This document shows positions 51,213 through 61,459 of a DNA stretch of 64,000 nucleotides, one piece after another. Origin of the DNA: Streptomyces mutabilis (lineage in GTDB: Bacteria; Actinomycetota; Actinomycetes; Streptomycetales; Streptomycetaceae). A model generated the notes under the pieces. That model did not search any database and was not told the origin of the DNA. It saw nothing but the letters and a program-made list of their open reading frames with translations. Position 1 is the first letter of the stretch. Every line of letters starts with the position of its first letter. The stretch is taken from contig NZ_BMTT01000018.1 in assembly GCF_014649815.1 (NCBI RefSeq), forward strand, positions 62,001 through 126,000. Direction: 5' to 3'. The position numbers and the translations under genes were made by a program.

Positions 51213-52260
51213 ATGACGATGATCGCGTATCCGCCCAAGCCCGCACCCGGCGACCGCGTCGCGGTCATATCCCCCCTCCTCCGGACTGCCGGGCCTCTTC
51301 CCGGTCCCCTACGAGCTGGGCCTGCAGCGGCTGCGCAACGAGTTCGGCCTGGAGCCGGTCGAGTATCCGGCGACCCGGAAGATGGGCGCGACGCCCGGTG
51401 AGCGGGCCGCCGACATCCACGCGGCCTTCGCCGACCCCACGATCACGGCCGTCTTCGCGTCGATCGGCGGCGACGACCAGATCACCGTGCTGCCGTTGCT
51501 GGACCGGGAGCTGATCCGGGCCGATCCGAAGCCGTTCTTCGGCTTGAGCGACAACACCAACCTGCTCGCTTACCTCCGCAACACGGGAATCGTCGGCTAC
51601 CACGGCGCTAGCGTCATGGTGGAGTTGGGCCGTCCCGGCGCCATGCACCCGCAGACGGCCGACTCGCTGCGCGCGGCACTGTTCACCTCCGGTCCGTACG
51701 AGCTGCGGCCCGCCGAACGCTTCAATGACATCGACCGAGACTGGGCCGACCCGGCCACCTTCGACTCGGAGCCCTCGATGCGGCCCGGCTCGGGCTGGTC
51801 CTGGGTGAACCCCGACCGGGTGGTCGAGGGACGCACCTGGGGCGGCTGTCTGGAGATCCTCGGTTGGCTGCTGATGGCCGACCGGGAGATCGCGCGGGAC
51901 CCGGCGGAGTACGACGGGGGCGTGCTGCTCCTGGAGACCTCCGAGGAGCTGCCGAGCGCGGCGGAGGTCTTCCGCACCCTGCGCAACATGGGCGAGCGCG
52001 GGCTGCTCGGCCGCTTCTCCGCACTGCTGATGGCCCGCCCGAAGACCTGGTCCTTCGAGCATCCCAACGGCCCCGAGGAGAGCGCCCGGTACGCGGCGGA
52101 GCAGCGCGAGGCGGTGCTGCGTGCGATGCGGGACTACGCCCCCGAGGCCACGATCGTCTTCGACGTGGACTTCGGCCACACCGATCCGCAGGTCGTCATC
52201 CCGTACGGGGGGACCGTGCGGGTCGACGGGCCCGCCCGACGCGTCACCGTCAGGTACTGA
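51213..52260 (+). pseudogene. LD-carboxypeptidase/MccF-like S66 peptidase, frameshifted
   Basis: The start (ATG 51213, TMIAYPPKPAPGDRVAVISP) and the rest of the protein are in different frames. The switch falls in a run of six C at 51271-51276; with five C the frame continues smoothly (SSGLPGLFPVPYELGLQRLR), and the total of 1048 bases is one over a multiple of three. The downstream part keeps the nucleophile Ser in FFGLSDNTN, the Glu in GGCLEIL and the His in FGHTDPQ, as in S66 peptidases that cut LD-peptide bonds or give microcin C immunity. It is either truly broken, or a sequencing error, or read by slippage. Confidence 0.85.
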
Positions 52261-52327
52261 CGCTCCCCGCGTTCCGGCGATCGACGGCACCCGGTAGGCC
52301 CTCCGCCCACGGCCCGCACGGAGAGCG

Positions 52328-52350
52328 GCGGGCGGCACCTTGCCGCCCGC
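52328..52350. terminator. terminator between the S66 gene and terC
   Basis: GCGGGCGGCA and TGCCGCCCGC form a perfect 10-base stem with a CCT loop, between two convergent genes. Confidence 0.8.
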
Positions 52351-52401
52351 GGCTCCCGGTGATGGTCGCTCCGGCGCCCCGCCGGAGCAGGTGCCAGCCG
52401 G

Positions 52402-53403
52402 TCAGGCCTCGATGCTGTCCTTCGGAGTGTCGTCGCTCCGGGTCTCCGCCGCTTCTGCCGCGGCCATCTTCTTGGAGGCCCGGAGGCTGGTGATCGTGGT
52501 GACGATCAGGACGGAGCAGATCACGCCGAGCGAGACCGGGATGCTGATCTCAGGTACGTGCACCCCGGACTCGTGCAGGGCGTGCAGCACCAGTTTCACG
52601 CCGATGAAGCCCAGGATGATCGACAGTCCGTAGGAGAGGTGCACCAGCTTCTTCAGCAGACCACCGATCAGGAAGTACAGCTGGCGCAGACCCATCAAGG
52701 CGAACGCGTTGGCCGTGAAGACGATGTACGGGTCCTGGGTCAGGCCGAAGATCGCCGGGATGGAGTCGAGCGCGAAGAGCACGTCGGTGGTGCCGATCGC
52801 GAGCATCACGACCAGCATCGGGGTCATGACGCGCTTGCCGTTCTCCTCGATCCACAGCTTGGTGCCGTGGTACCGGTCGGCGACACCGAAGCGGCGCTCG
52901 GCGGCCTTGAGGAGCTTGTTCTCCTCGAACTCCTCGTCCTCCTCGTCGGCCCGGGCCTCCTGGATGAGCTTCCAGGCGGTCCAGATCAGGAAGGCGCCGA
53001 AGATGTAGAAGACCCACGAGAAGCTGGCGAGGATCGCGGCGCCCGCGGCGATGAAGATGGCCCGCAGGACCAGGGCTATGAGGACACCGATGAGGAGCAC
53101 GCGCTGCTGGTACTGCGAGGGCACCGCGAACTTCGCCATGATCAGGACGAAGACGAAGAGGTTGTCCACGCTCAAGGACTTCTCGGTGATGAAGCCCGCG
53201 AAGAACTCACCGGCGGGCTGACCGCCGCCGAAGACGAGCAGACCGACTCCGAAGAGTCCCGCGAGGGCGATCCAGACGATCGTCCAGATCCCGGCTTCCT
53301 TGATCGATACGTCGTGCGGCTTGCGGCCGATGAAGAAATCGACGGCAATGAGGGCTGCGAGGCCCACGATGGTCAGGACCCACAGGGTCACGGAAACTTC
53401 CAC
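52402..53403 (-). CDS. terC: TerC family membrane protein
   Basis: A 333-residue protein with about eight helices. The conserved acidic membrane motifs are ITEKSLSVDNLFVFVLIM and ALDSIPAIFGLTQDPYIVF. TerC proteins belong to the LysE superfamily and are now linked to metal, especially manganese, export and to metalation of exported proteins; the older label is tellurite resistance. A candidate manganese riboswitch precedes the gene. The start is GTG 53403 with GGAGG four bases upstream. Confidence 0.92.
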   Translation of the reverse strand: MEVSVTLWVLTIVGLAALIAVDFFIGRKPHDVSIKEAGIWTIVWIALAGLFGVGLLVFGGGQPAGEFFAGFITEKSLSVDNLFVFVLIMAKFAVPSQYQQRVLLIGVLIALVLRAIFIAAGAAILASFSWVFYIFGAFLIWTAWKLIQEARADEEDEEFEENKLLKAAERRFGVADRYHGTKLWIEENGKRVMTPMLVVMLAIGTTDVLFALDSIPAIFGLTQDPYIVFTANAFALMGLRQLYFLIGGLLKKLVHLSYGLSIILGFIGVKLVLHALHESGVHVPEISIPVSLGVICSVLIVTTITSLRASKKMAAAEAAETRSDDTPKDSIEA

Positions 53404-53450
53404 TACGCCTCCGGCAGTACGTCACACGGCAGATGTCAGCGTCGTCGCTG

Positions 53451-53579
53451 CCGGAGGTCTCTTCCACCCCGGGTGTCCGGGACGCGTGACGCGTCCGGAT
53501 CCCGCGGGCCGACGCCCCGGGATCTGGCCTGATCCGTATTGACGGGTACGCCGCAGTAGTTGGCAGGGAGTACTCCCCT
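53451..53579 (-). promoter_or_regulatory. candidate yybP-ykoY manganese riboswitch upstream of terC
   Basis: On the minus strand, GGGGAGTACTCCC (53578-53566) lies near the 5' end and GGAAGAGACCTCCGG (53465-53451) near the 3' end, matching the two conserved loop strands of the yybP-ykoY class. CGGAGG before the first and CCTCCG after the second can pair as the closing helix. The element ends about 50 bases before the terC start, and this riboswitch class commonly controls terC-like and other manganese exporters. Confidence 0.65.
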
Positions 53580-53640
53580 CCGTACGGACGACAGTACCCC
53601 ATTCACCAAGGGAAGGTAAAGAGATTGGCAAACAGAGCCC

Positions 53641-53663
53641 AAAGGTCCAGTTCAGGGACCTTT
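53641..53663 (-). terminator. terminator after the TerD/FtsK-like gene
   Basis: AAAGGTCC and GGACCTTT form an 8-base stem with a 7-base loop just past the stop codon, on the minus strand. Confidence 0.6.
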
Positions 53664-53670
53664 ACCGGCT

Positions 53671-55716
53671 TCACGGACGGCGTGCGGCGGCGACCTGGGT
53701 GAGTATCTGTCGGAGCACCTGGCTGCCGGACGGGACGAGCGAGGGCTCGTACGTCCAGGCATGGCCCACCCACGGGTCGGCGAGGTGATCGTCGGCCACG
53801 GGTGTCAGCCGGAGCAGCGAGCGCCACAGCGGGTCGAGCAGCGGCCCGTACCCGGCGGAGTCCTCGCGGTCGGCGACCAGCAGCAGATGGACGCCGACGG
53901 CCGGCCCCTCGTCGGCCAGATAGCGCAGCTGGTTCACCGCACGGTCGTCGAAGCCGTGCGGGAACTCGTTGACGATCAGGAGTTGCTGGGAAGTGTCGAG
54001 ACCGGGCGGGAGCGCATCGGGAGCACCACCGCGCAAGGCCATCTGCACCAGGTCGACGCGCTGGGTGAGGCGCGCGAGCACGTCCGCGGTCCCGGCTGTG
54101 CCCAGGGCGGGCGGGGCGGCCAGCACGCCGGTCTCGACCAGGGGCGCCAGCGCCTGGGTCCCCGACCCGGCCGGGTCGATGACGTGCACGGTGAACTCGC
54201 CCGCCGGGTAGACGGCGAGCAGCCGGGCCGCGTGCGCGACCGCCGTCTCCAGACCGAGGCGCCGCATCTCGTGCGAGTCGGTGAACGAACCGTCGAGCGA
54301 GGCCGCACGTCCGCTGTCGATCCACAGGCCGCGCTCCAGCGGCAGCCGGACCAGCATCGGGATGCGTACGGGGTCCGCCCCGGACAGATGGAGGTCGCCC
54401 AGCCTGAGGGCCAGGGGGATCTCCATGGGCACGCGGTAGGCGTGCCAGACGGGGCTGTCCCAGCACGCGTAGGCGGCCGGCAGGGCCGGCTCGACGACCT
54501 CGGCCTCGGCCGCGAGCTGGGCCACGTCCCGGTCCAGGGCTTCCCTGGCCTGTGCCACGAGCTGACCGTGCCGGGCCCGGGCCTGCTCCCGGGCGGCGTC
54601 GCCCTGCCCGCCGACCCGGTTGCGCGGGTCGGACAGGATCTGGTCGAGCTCCTTCTCCATGCGCGAGTCAGCGAAGTCCACGGCACTGCGGTAGGCGGCG
54701 GCGGAGCGGGCCAGGTCCTCGAACATGCCCCAGACCTGGTTGTAGAGCCGCTCCTCCATGGACCAGCCGGTGGCGTCACCGGCGACGGGCCGCGCGGGCT
54801 TCCCGGGCGCGGCCGGGGGCGCGGTCGGCGGGGGCGGGGGCGGAGCACCGTGCTGCCGGCGGGGGTGGCTGTAGTCGACCGGGCCGGCGCCGGTGGCCGC
54901 GGACGGCCGGCCGGTCGGGGAGGAGTCCCCTGGGGCTTGCGAGGCGCCCGGGTACGGCTGCGGGGGCTGTGGGCCGGCCTGCTGTCCCGGGGCTGCGGGT
55001 GTCTGTCGTCCTTGCGCGCCCTGGGTGTCGTACGGAGCCGTGGGCGGCACGCCTCCTCCGGTGCCCTGGGGTGCGGCTGTGCCGGAGTCGTGCGCCGGGG
55101 CGGCGGCGGGCCGGGAGCGGTCGCCGTCGGCAGTCCGGGCAGGAGGCGCCGGCACCGAACGGGCAAGGGCTCGGGCCACGGCGTCCTGGATGTCCCCTGC
55201 GAGCCGGTGGGCCCCGGGCAGGTCCTGGTCGGTGAACAGCTCGCCGAGGCCGCCCGCGTAGCCTTGGCCGACGGCGCGCACCTTCCATGCGCTTTGGCGT
55301 CGGTAGAGCTCCAGCGCGACGACGGCGGACTCGGCCTCCAGGCCGGTGAGGGTGTAGCTGGCGACCTCGTCGCCGTCGAGGCCCGTGACGGCGACGAAGG
55401 GTGCGGCCACGGAGCCGAAGCGGGCCGGCCCTTGCCCTCCGGCGGGCAGGGCGAGCAGCACGCTGACGCGGTGCACGGCGTCCGGTACGGCGTCCAGGTC
55501 TACCGCGAGGCGGTGGTCGGCGGCGGCCTGCCGGGAGACCTCCAGTCCCGGCAGGATGGGTGTGCCCGGGTGGGCCACCCGTTCGACGCCGTGGACCTTG
55601 CCGTTCTCGTCGCCTAGCGTGGCCCCGGCCACGACCGGCGTGCCGGCCGAGACCCGGATCTCCAGGCGAGCCCGGGGAAGCGGGTGGTTCTGTCCCCGCG
55701 TCAGCTCGGCCGTCAT
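53671..55716 (-). CDS. TerD-domain protein with a degenerate FtsK/EccC-like C-terminal domain
   Basis: A 681-residue protein. Residues 1-185 form a TerD-like Ca-binding-type domain (IRVSAGTPVVAGATLGDENG, VVALELYRRQSAWKVRAVGQ). Residues about 190-330 are a Pro/Gly/Ala-rich disordered linker. The last 345 residues resemble the FtsK/EccC ATPase region, with the YLADEGPAVGVHLLLVADRE segment, but I see no Walker A GKS/T motif (LERGLWIDSGRAASLDG is at its place). A nucleotide-binding role is therefore doubtful. ATG 55716 follows GGAAGG closely. It lies between terC and terD on the same strand. Confidence 0.8.
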   Translation of the reverse strand: MTAELTRGQNHPLPRARLEIRVSAGTPVVAGATLGDENGKVHGVERVAHPGTPILPGLEVSRQAAADHRLAVDLDAVPDAVHRVSVLLALPAGGQGPARFGSVAAPFVAVTGLDGDEVASYTLTGLEAESAVVALELYRRQSAWKVRAVGQGYAGGLGELFTDQDLPGAHRLAGDIQDAVARALARSVPAPPARTADGDRSRPAAAPAHDSGTAAPQGTGGGVPPTAPYDTQGAQGRQTPAAPGQQAGPQPPQPYPGASQAPGDSSPTGRPSAATGAGPVDYSHPRRQHGAPPPPPPTAPPAAPGKPARPVAGDATGWSMEERLYNQVWGMFEDLARSAAAYRSAVDFADSRMEKELDQILSDPRNRVGGQGDAAREQARARHGQLVAQAREALDRDVAQLAAEAEVVEPALPAAYACWDSPVWHAYRVPMEIPLALRLGDLHLSGADPVRIPMLVRLPLERGLWIDSGRAASLDGSFTDSHEMRRLGLETAVAHAARLLAVYPAGEFTVHVIDPAGSGTQALAPLVETGVLAAPPALGTAGTADVLARLTQRVDLVQMALRGGAPDALPPGLDTSQQLLIVNEFPHGFDDRAVNQLRYLADEGPAVGVHLLLVADREDSAGYGPLLDPLWRSLLRLTPVADDHLADPWVGHAWTYEPSLVPSGSQVLRQILTQVAAARRP

Positions 55717-55837
55717 CGCCTTCCCCCTTGTGTCACTCCTGCGTCTGTGTCACTCGCACGTCGCCCGTGCTTGCCGTGCGGCGTCGGCCCGCCCCGGTCC
55801 CGCAGCCGGCAGGCGGGCGGTTTCGCTCGGTCGCCCG

Positions 55838-56413
55838 CTACAGGACGGGCAGGATCGTCGGCATCAGGTCCTGGAAGGTGCGGCCGTTGGCCGGGGAGCC
55901 GATGGCGGTCATCGACCAGCCCTGTCCCACTCGGTGCACCTTCGCCATGATCTGGGCGGTGAACGCGCCACCCCCGGCGAGCGTGTAGCGGGCGAGCTCC
56001 TCGCCGTTGGTCTCGTCGACCAGCCGGCAGAACGCGTTCTGCACTTCCTGGAAGGTCTGGCCCGTGAAGGAGTTCACGGTGAAGACGATCTGGTCGATGT
56101 GGACCGGAACGCGCTGCAGGTCGACGAGAATCGCCTCGTCGTCGCCCTGGCCGACGCCGCCGACGAGGTTGTCCCCGGTGTGACGCACCGAGCCGTCGTC
56201 GCTCACCAGGTGGCGGAAGAAGACGACGTCGACCGGCTGCTTGTCCGCGAACAGGACGGCGGAGGCGTCCAGGTCGATCTCCCGGGTGCGGGATCCGAAC
56301 AGGCCGCGCCGGGGAGCCGCCTGCCAGCCGAGACCCATGCGCACCGACGTCAGGCTGCCTCCGTCGTTCTTCTGCAGACTGATGGCCTGACCCTTGGTCA
56401 TATTGACGGTCAC
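55838..56413 (-). CDS. terD: TerD family protein
   Basis: A 191-residue member of the TerD family, small calcium-binding-type proteins linked to tellurite resistance, phage and oxidative-stress defence. Family features: QAISLQKNDGGSLTSVRMGL, the acidic loop HTGDNLVGGVGQGDDEA with candidate Ca ligands, and YTLAGGGAFTAQIMAKVHR near the end. Start GTG 56413 with GAGGGG eight bases upstream. It is followed on the same strand by the TerD/FtsK-like gene and terC. Confidence 0.93.
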   Translation of the reverse strand: MTVNMTKGQAISLQKNDGGSLTSVRMGLGWQAAPRRGLFGSRTREIDLDASAVLFADKQPVDVVFFRHLVSDDGSVRHTGDNLVGGVGQGDDEAILVDLQRVPVHIDQIVFTVNSFTGQTFQEVQNAFCRLVDETNGEELARYTLAGGGAFTAQIMAKVHRVGQGWSMTAIGSPANGRTFQDLMPTILPVL

Positions 56414-56556
56414 GCGCTGATCCCCTCTCGAGCAGTCCCCTGTTGCCGCGGTGTGCCCGCGGTTGACCAGAACCCTACGCAGGGGCACTGACAGCGCCCC
56501 ACCCGGGACCGCACTTTGTGTCGGTCTTGCAACACAGCGCGTGCCCGGGCGAGCCG

Positions 56557-58701
56557 TCAGGCCAGGCCCGCCTCCTTCATCTGGCGCAGTTCTTTCTTCA
56601 TCTCGGAGACCTCGTCGCGCAGACGGGCCGCGATCTCGAACTGGAGGTCCGCGGCGGCGGCCCGCATACGGGTGGTCAGGTCCTCGATCTGTGCGGCCAG
56701 CTCCGCCGCCGGGCGGTCGGTCACCGCCGTCTCCTTGGCCTTCCGCTTGCCCTTGGCCGCCTTGCCGTCGACTGCCGCCTGACCGCCGAGGGAGGGCACG
56801 GGAGCCTTGGCGGTCTTGCCGTCCTTGGACTGGCGGTAGCCCGAGCCGAGCAGTTGCTCGGTGTCGATGTCCTCGCGGGCGATCTGCGCGACGATGTCGT
56901 TGATCTTCTTGCGGAGAGGCTGCGGGTCGATGCCGTTCGCCTGGTTGAACGCGATCTGCTTCTCGCGGCGGCGATTGGTCTCGTCGATCGCCTTCGCCAT
57001 CGCCGGCGTGATCTTGTCGGCGTACATGTGGACTTGGCCGGAGACGTTGCGCGCCGCGCGGCCGATGGTCTGGATCAGCGAGGTGCCGGAGCGCAGGAAG
57101 CCCTCCTTGTCCGCGTCGAGGATCGCCACCAGGGAGACCTCGGGCAGGTCGAGGCCCTCCCTGAGCAGGTTGATGCCGACCAGGACGTCGTACTCGCCGG
57201 CCCGCAGCTCACGCAGCAGTTCGACGCGTCGCAGGGTGTCGACGTCGCTGTGCAGGTAGCGGACCTGGATGCCGAGCTCCAGGAAGTAGTCGGTGAGGTC
57301 CTCGGCCATCTTCTTGGTGAGCGTCGTGACCAGGACGCGCTCGTCCTTCTCGGTGCGCGTGCGGATCTCGTGCACCAGGTCGTCGATCTGCCCCTCGGTG
57401 GGCTTGACGACGACCTCCGGGTCGACGAGACCCGTGGGGCGGATGATCTGCTCCACGGCACCGTCCGAGCGGGAGAGCTCGTAGGCGCCCGGGGTGGCCG
57501 ACAGGTACACGGTCTGCCCGATGCGTTCCTGGAACTCCTCCCACTTCAGCGGGCGGTTGTCGAGGGCGGAGGGCAGCCGGAAGCCGTGGTCGACCAGGGT
57601 CCGCTTGCGGGAGGCGTCACCCTCGTACATGGCGCCGATCTGCGGCACGGTGACGTGCGACTCGTCTATGACGAGCAGGAAGTCGTCCGGGAAGTAGTCC
57701 AGCAGGGTGTTCGGCGGGGAGCCGGGCGAGCGGCCGTCGAAGTGCATCGAGTAGTTCTCCACACCGGAGCAGGAGCCGATCTGGCGGAGCATCTCGATGT
57801 CGTACGTGGTGCGCATCCGCAGCCGCTGCGCCTCGAGGAGCTTGCCCTGCTTCTCCAGCTCGGCCAGGCGCTCGGTCAGCTCCTTCTCGATGTCGTTGAC
57901 GGCCCGCTCAAGGCGCTCGGGGCCCGCGACGTAGTGGGAGGCCGGGAAGACGTACAGCTGCTGGTCGTCGCTGATGATCTCGCCGGTGACCGGGTGGAGG
58001 GTGGAAAGGGCCTCGATCTCGTCGCCGAACATCTCGATGCGGACGGCGAGCTCCTCGTAGACCGGGAAAATCTCGATGGTGTCGCCGCGCACCCGGAAGG
58101 TGCCGCGCGTGAAGGCCATGTCGTTGCGCGTGTACTGGATGTCCACGAAGCGGCGCAGCAGCTCGTCCCGGTCGTGCTCCTCGCCGACCCGGAGAGGGAC
58201 CATGCGGTCCACGTACTCCTGCGGGGTGCCGAGGCCGTAGATGCAGGAGACGGAGGCGACCACGACGACGTCGCGGCGGGTGAGCAGCGAGTTCGTCGCG
58301 GAGTGGCGCAGTCGCTCGACCTCCTCGTTGATCGAGGAGTCCTTCTCGATGTAAGTGTCCGACTGCGGGACGTACGCCTCGGGCTGGTAGTAGTCGTAGT
58401 ACGAGACGAAGTACTCGACGGCGTTGTTCGGCAGGAGCTCGCGGAATTCGTTCGCCAGCTGGGCGGCCAGGGTCTTGTTGGGCGCCATCACGAGGGTGGG
58501 GCGCTGGAGCTTCTCGATCATCCACGCGGTGGTCGCGGACTTGCCGGTGCCGGTCGCGCCGAGCAGGACGACGTCCTTCTCGCCTGCTTCGACGCGCCGG
58601 GCCAGCTCGGCGATGGCCGCCGGCTGGTCGCCGCTGGGCTGGTAGGGGCTGACGACCTCGAAGGGCGCCACCGTGCGTTCGATCTGGGAAACGGGCCGCA
58701 T
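56557..58701 (-). CDS. uvrB: excinuclease ABC subunit UvrB
   Basis: A 714-residue helicase-like repair protein. Walker A is [15 protein letters not shown], the beta-hairpin that clamps DNA is in [20 protein letters not shown], and the helicase motifs [14 protein letters not shown] and the QTIGRAARN arginine-finger region are intact. The UVR motif at the C-terminus ([20 protein letters not shown]) binds UvrC. ATG 58701 is used; a TTG 30 bases upstream gives poor sequence. Confidence 0.96.
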   Translation of the reverse strand: MRPVSQIERTVAPFEVVSPYQPSGDQPAAIAELARRVEAGEKDVVLLGATGTGKSATTAWMIEKLQRPTLVMAPNKTLAAQLANEFRELLPNNAVEYFVSYYDYYQPEAYVPQSDTYIEKDSSINEEVERLRHSATNSLLTRRDVVVVASVSCIYGLGTPQEYVDRMVPLRVGEEHDRDELLRRFVDIQYTRNDMAFTRGTFRVRGDTIEIFPVYEELAVRIEMFGDEIEALSTLHPVTGEIISDDQQLYVFPASHYVAGPERLERAVNDIEKELTERLAELEKQGKLLEAQRLRMRTTYDIEMLRQIGSCSGVENYSMHFDGRSPGSPPNTLLDYFPDDFLLVIDESHVTVPQIGAMYEGDASRKRTLVDHGFRLPSALDNRPLKWEEFQERIGQTVYLSATPGAYELSRSDGAVEQIIRPTGLVDPEVVVKPTEGQIDDLVHEIRTRTEKDERVLVTTLTKKMAEDLTDYFLELGIQVRYLHSDVDTLRRVELLRELRAGEYDVLVGINLLREGLDLPEVSLVAILDADKEGFLRSGTSLIQTIGRAARNVSGQVHMYADKITPAMAKAIDETNRRREKQIAFNQANGIDPQPLRKKINDIVAQIAREDIDTEQLLGSGYRQSKDGKTAKAPVPSLGGQAAVDGKAAKGKRKAKETAVTDRPAAELAAQIEDLTTRMRAAAADLQFEIAARLRDEVSEMKKELRQMKEAGLA

Positions 58702-58741
58702 GGGTTCCACCGTACGACCCCGCACTGACAACCGGTCCGGA

Positions 58742-59620
58742 TCAGCGGTTCAGCGGGGTGCGGGACCGCCGGTGCACGAGGGCGCGGCGCGTGCGGCTCG
58801 CGGGGTGGTGTGCCGAGTGGTGGACCGTGCGCGGGGTCACGGTGCGGGCGGGGATGCCGGGCTTGCGCTCGACCGGGGTTCCGGTGGGCTTGCCCATGAC
58901 CATCAGCGGATCGAACATCACCACCACGGCGGCGAGGAGCAGGAAGGCGAGGGGGCCGATCAGCATGGGGGCGAGCAGTTCGGCCGGGGACCCGCCGGAG
59001 GCCGGGTCGGTCGTGCCGTGGACATGGACTTCGAGGGCGGCCATGCCCGTGTAGTGCATGCCGGTGACGGCCAGGCCCATGACGAGGCTGGCTCCGACGC
59101 TCCACAGGAAGCCCCGGACCTGGCCGGCCGCCCACAGGGCGGCGGTGGCGGCGGCCATGGCTATGACGACGGACACGGCCACGGTGAGGGTGTTGTAGGT
59201 GAGCCGGCCGTCCAGGCGCATGCCCGCCATGCCCAGGTAGTGCATCGAGGCGATGCCCAGGCCGGTGACGGTGCCGCCGGTGAACAGGGCCGTTCCCCGC
59301 GCTCCCCGGTAGCCGACGATGAAGATTCCCACGCCCACCATGACGATGGCGACGGCCAGGCTGGCGAAGGTCATGAGCCAGTCGTAGCGGACCGGCGTGT
59401 GTTCGATCGCGAACCCCATCATCGCGATGAAGTGCATGGTCCAGATTCCCGAGCCGATCGCCGCCGCGCCGAGAGCGAGCCAACCGGGACGCCACGAACG
59501 GGTGACACGCAGGGATCTGGTGGTGCAGCGCAGTCCGAGGGCACCGCCGAGGCAGGCCATGAGATAGGCCACCAGCGGTGTGACCCATCCGTAACTGAAT
59601 CCGTCGACCGTGCCTTGCAT
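58742..59620 (-). CDS. MHYT domain membrane protein (putative sensor)
   Basis: A 292-residue polytopic membrane protein with three MHYT units, each with the conserved Met-His pair ([30 protein letters not shown]). MHYT domains are proposed to bind a metal, probably copper, to sense gas such as oxygen, CO or NO. No output domain (GGDEF, kinase) is fused; the C-terminus is a short basic tail rich in His/Arg. Start ATG 59620. It is divergent from the phosphodiesterase gene. Confidence 0.85.
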   Translation of the reverse strand: MQGTVDGFSYGWVTPLVAYLMACLGGALGLRCTTRSLRVTRSWRPGWLALGAAAIGSGIWTMHFIAMMGFAIEHTPVRYDWLMTFASLAVAIVMVGVGIFIVGYRGARGTALFTGGTVTGLGIASMHYLGMAGMRLDGRLTYNTLTVAVSVVIAMAAATAALWAAGQVRGFLWSVGASLVMGLAVTGMHYTGMAALEVHVHGTTDPASGGSPAELLAPMLIGPLAFLLLAAVVVMFDPLMVMGKPTGTPVERKPGIPARTVTPRTVHHSAHHPASRTRRALVHRRSRTPLNR

Positions 59621-59909
59621 ATGCGGCCGCCCTTCCGCGTTCCCACTGCCCGGATACGCCCGGAATTCCCTGATCTGCACCCCCTCCCGGGCCCGCGTGA
59701 ACGGCCAGGGTCGAGGCAGAGAGTATGACGCCCACCGGAATGGTCGAACGATTCTCCGGCAAAGAATCACGGCCTTGCCCCACTTGTGCCGTCCCGGTGA
59801 GCGGAGTTGAGCAACTCCATTCAGCCCGTGGCCACTCCACTCCCCTCTCCCGTTGACTCTCCGGTGTCACAGTGGTGCTGTCCGTGATCACTCGACGCGA
59901 GGAGTGCGC

Positions 59910-60818
59910 ATGCACGCACGCGCAATTGCCGTGACGACCACCGCGTTCCTGGGGGTGGCCCTGCTGACCCCCCTCTCCCACGCCCGGACCGCGCAGAGCG
60001 GCGAGGACGAGGGGCCCACGGTCGTCGCCCACCGGGGCGCATCCGCGTACGCGCCGGAGAACACGCTGGCCGCCGTCGACAAGGCCGCCGAGCTGGGGAT
60101 CCGCTGGGTCGAGAACGACGTCCAGCGCACCAGGGACGGCGAGCTCGTGGTCCTCCACGACGACAGTCTGCGGCGCACGACCGACGTGGAGGAGGTGTTC
60201 CCCGACCGCTCGCCGTGGAAGGTGAAGGACTTCACCGCCGCGGAGATCGCCAGGCTGGACGCGGGGAGCTGGTTCGGGTCCGAGTACGCGGGTGCGCGCG
60301 TGCCGACGCTGAAGCAGTATGTGGAGCGGGTGGAGCACAACCACCAGAAGCTGCTGCTGGAGCTGAAGAACCCCCAGCTGTACCCGGGCATCGAGCAGCA
60401 GACCCTCAAGGTCCTCGCCAACGAGGGCTGGCTCGACCGGCGGCACGTGGCCGGCCGGCTGGTCGTGCAGAGCTTCAGCGCGGACAGCATCCGGACCGTG
60501 CACGAGATCAAGCCGGCCGTGAAGACCGGTTTCCTCGGCACGCCGCCCGTGTCGGACCTGCCTGAGTACGCCGGGTTCACCGACCAGATCAACCCCTCGC
60601 ACGGCTCGCTCTCCGTGAGCTACGTCTCTTCGGTCCACGCGTTCACGGGGCCGCACGGCCGTCCGATGGAGGTCTTCGCCTGGACGGTCGACGACGCGGC
60701 CACCGCCCGGCGGATCGCCGGGTACGACGTCGACGGCATCATCACAAACAAGCCCGACGTCGTGCGCGAGGCCGTGGGCGAGGAAGAGGACCGGAACGGG
60801 GCCTCCACCGGCTGGTGA
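59910..60818 (+). CDS. secreted glycerophosphodiester phosphodiesterase
   Basis: A 302-residue exported GDPD-family enzyme that splits glycerophosphodiesters into glycerol 3-phosphate and an alcohol. After a signal peptide (IAVTTTAFLGVALLTPLSHA) comes VVAHRGASAYAPENTLAA with the catalytic His and Arg, ENDVQRTRDGELVVLHDDSL with metal ligands and the second His, and KLLLELKNPQ. Its likely role is scavenging phosphate or glycerol from degraded lipids or teichoic acids. GAGGAG is six bases before ATG 59910. Confidence 0.92.
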   Translation: MHARAIAVTTTAFLGVALLTPLSHARTAQSGEDEGPTVVAHRGASAYAPENTLAAVDKAAELGIRWVENDVQRTRDGELVVLHDDSLRRTTDVEEVFPDRSPWKVKDFTAAEIARLDAGSWFGSEYAGARVPTLKQYVERVEHNHQKLLLELKNPQLYPGIEQQTLKVLANEGWLDRRHVAGRLVVQSFSADSIRTVHEIKPAVKTGFLGTPPVSDLPEYAGFTDQINPSHGSLSVSYVSSVHAFTGPHGRPMEVFAWTVDDAATARRIAGYDVDGIITNKPDVVREAVGEEEDRNGASTGW

Positions 60819-60851
60819 CCCGTTGTCAGTGCCCGGCCGTACGGTGGGCGC

Positions 60852-61406
60852 ATGGACAGCCATGGGCGCTATGAGCAGCGAGTCGTGTGGACCGTCGTCG
60901 ACACCGGCATCGGTCCACTGCTGCTGGCCGCCACCCCCGACGGACTGGTCAATGTCGTGTTCCACGCGAGCGGCGCCACGCGCGGCCGGGCGCTCGACAA
61001 ACTGGCGGCCCGACTGGGCACGGAGCCCGTCGAGGCGCCCGGTTCCCCGCTGCTGACCGAGGCGATACGGCAGGTGGAGGCGTACTTCGCGGGTCGGCGG
61101 CGTGACTTCGACCTGCCGCTGGACTGGTCGCTGACCTCGGGCTTCAACCGGGAGGTGCTGCGCGAGCTGGCGTCCGGCGTCCCCTACGGCTCGGTCGTCG
61201 GTTACGGCGACCTCGCCGGCCGGGTCGGCCGGCCGGACGCCGCTCAGGCGGTGGGCACGGCGATGGGGGCCAATCCGCTGCCCGTCGTGGTGCCGTGCCA
61301 CCGGGTCGTCGGCAGTGACGGCGGCATCGGCGGATTCGGGGGCGGGGTGGAGACCAAGCGGCAATTGCTCGCGGTGGAGGGCGTCCTGCCCGCACCGCTC
61401 TTCTGA
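60852..61406 (+). CDS. ogt: methylated-DNA-protein cysteine methyltransferase
   Basis: A 184-residue O6-alkylguanine repair protein. The acceptor motif PCHRVVGSDG is intact, with VPYGSVVGYGDLAGRVG and ANPLPVVVP preceding it. The protein removes the alkyl group from guanine in a one-time reaction. There is no HTH or AdaA domain, so it is the simple Ogt type. It follows the phosphodiesterase by 33 bases and may be co-transcribed. Confidence 0.94.
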   Translation: MDSHGRYEQRVVWTVVDTGIGPLLLAATPDGLVNVVFHASGATRGRALDKLAARLGTEPVEAPGSPLLTEAIRQVEAYFAGRRRDFDLPLDWSLTSGFNREVLRELASGVPYGSVVGYGDLAGRVGRPDAAQAVGTAMGANPLPVVVPCHRVVGSDGGIGGFGGGVETKRQLLAVEGVLPAPLF

Positions 61407-61459
61407 GGCTTCGCCTGCCCGGCCTCGGCGGACGGGGGGGCGGCGGGCGGCGGGCGGGG

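Noticed and set aside
56518-58728. A 736-codon plus-strand open frame opposite uvrB
   Set aside because: It is the antisense shadow of uvrB; low-complexity Gly/Val/Asp composition with no motif.
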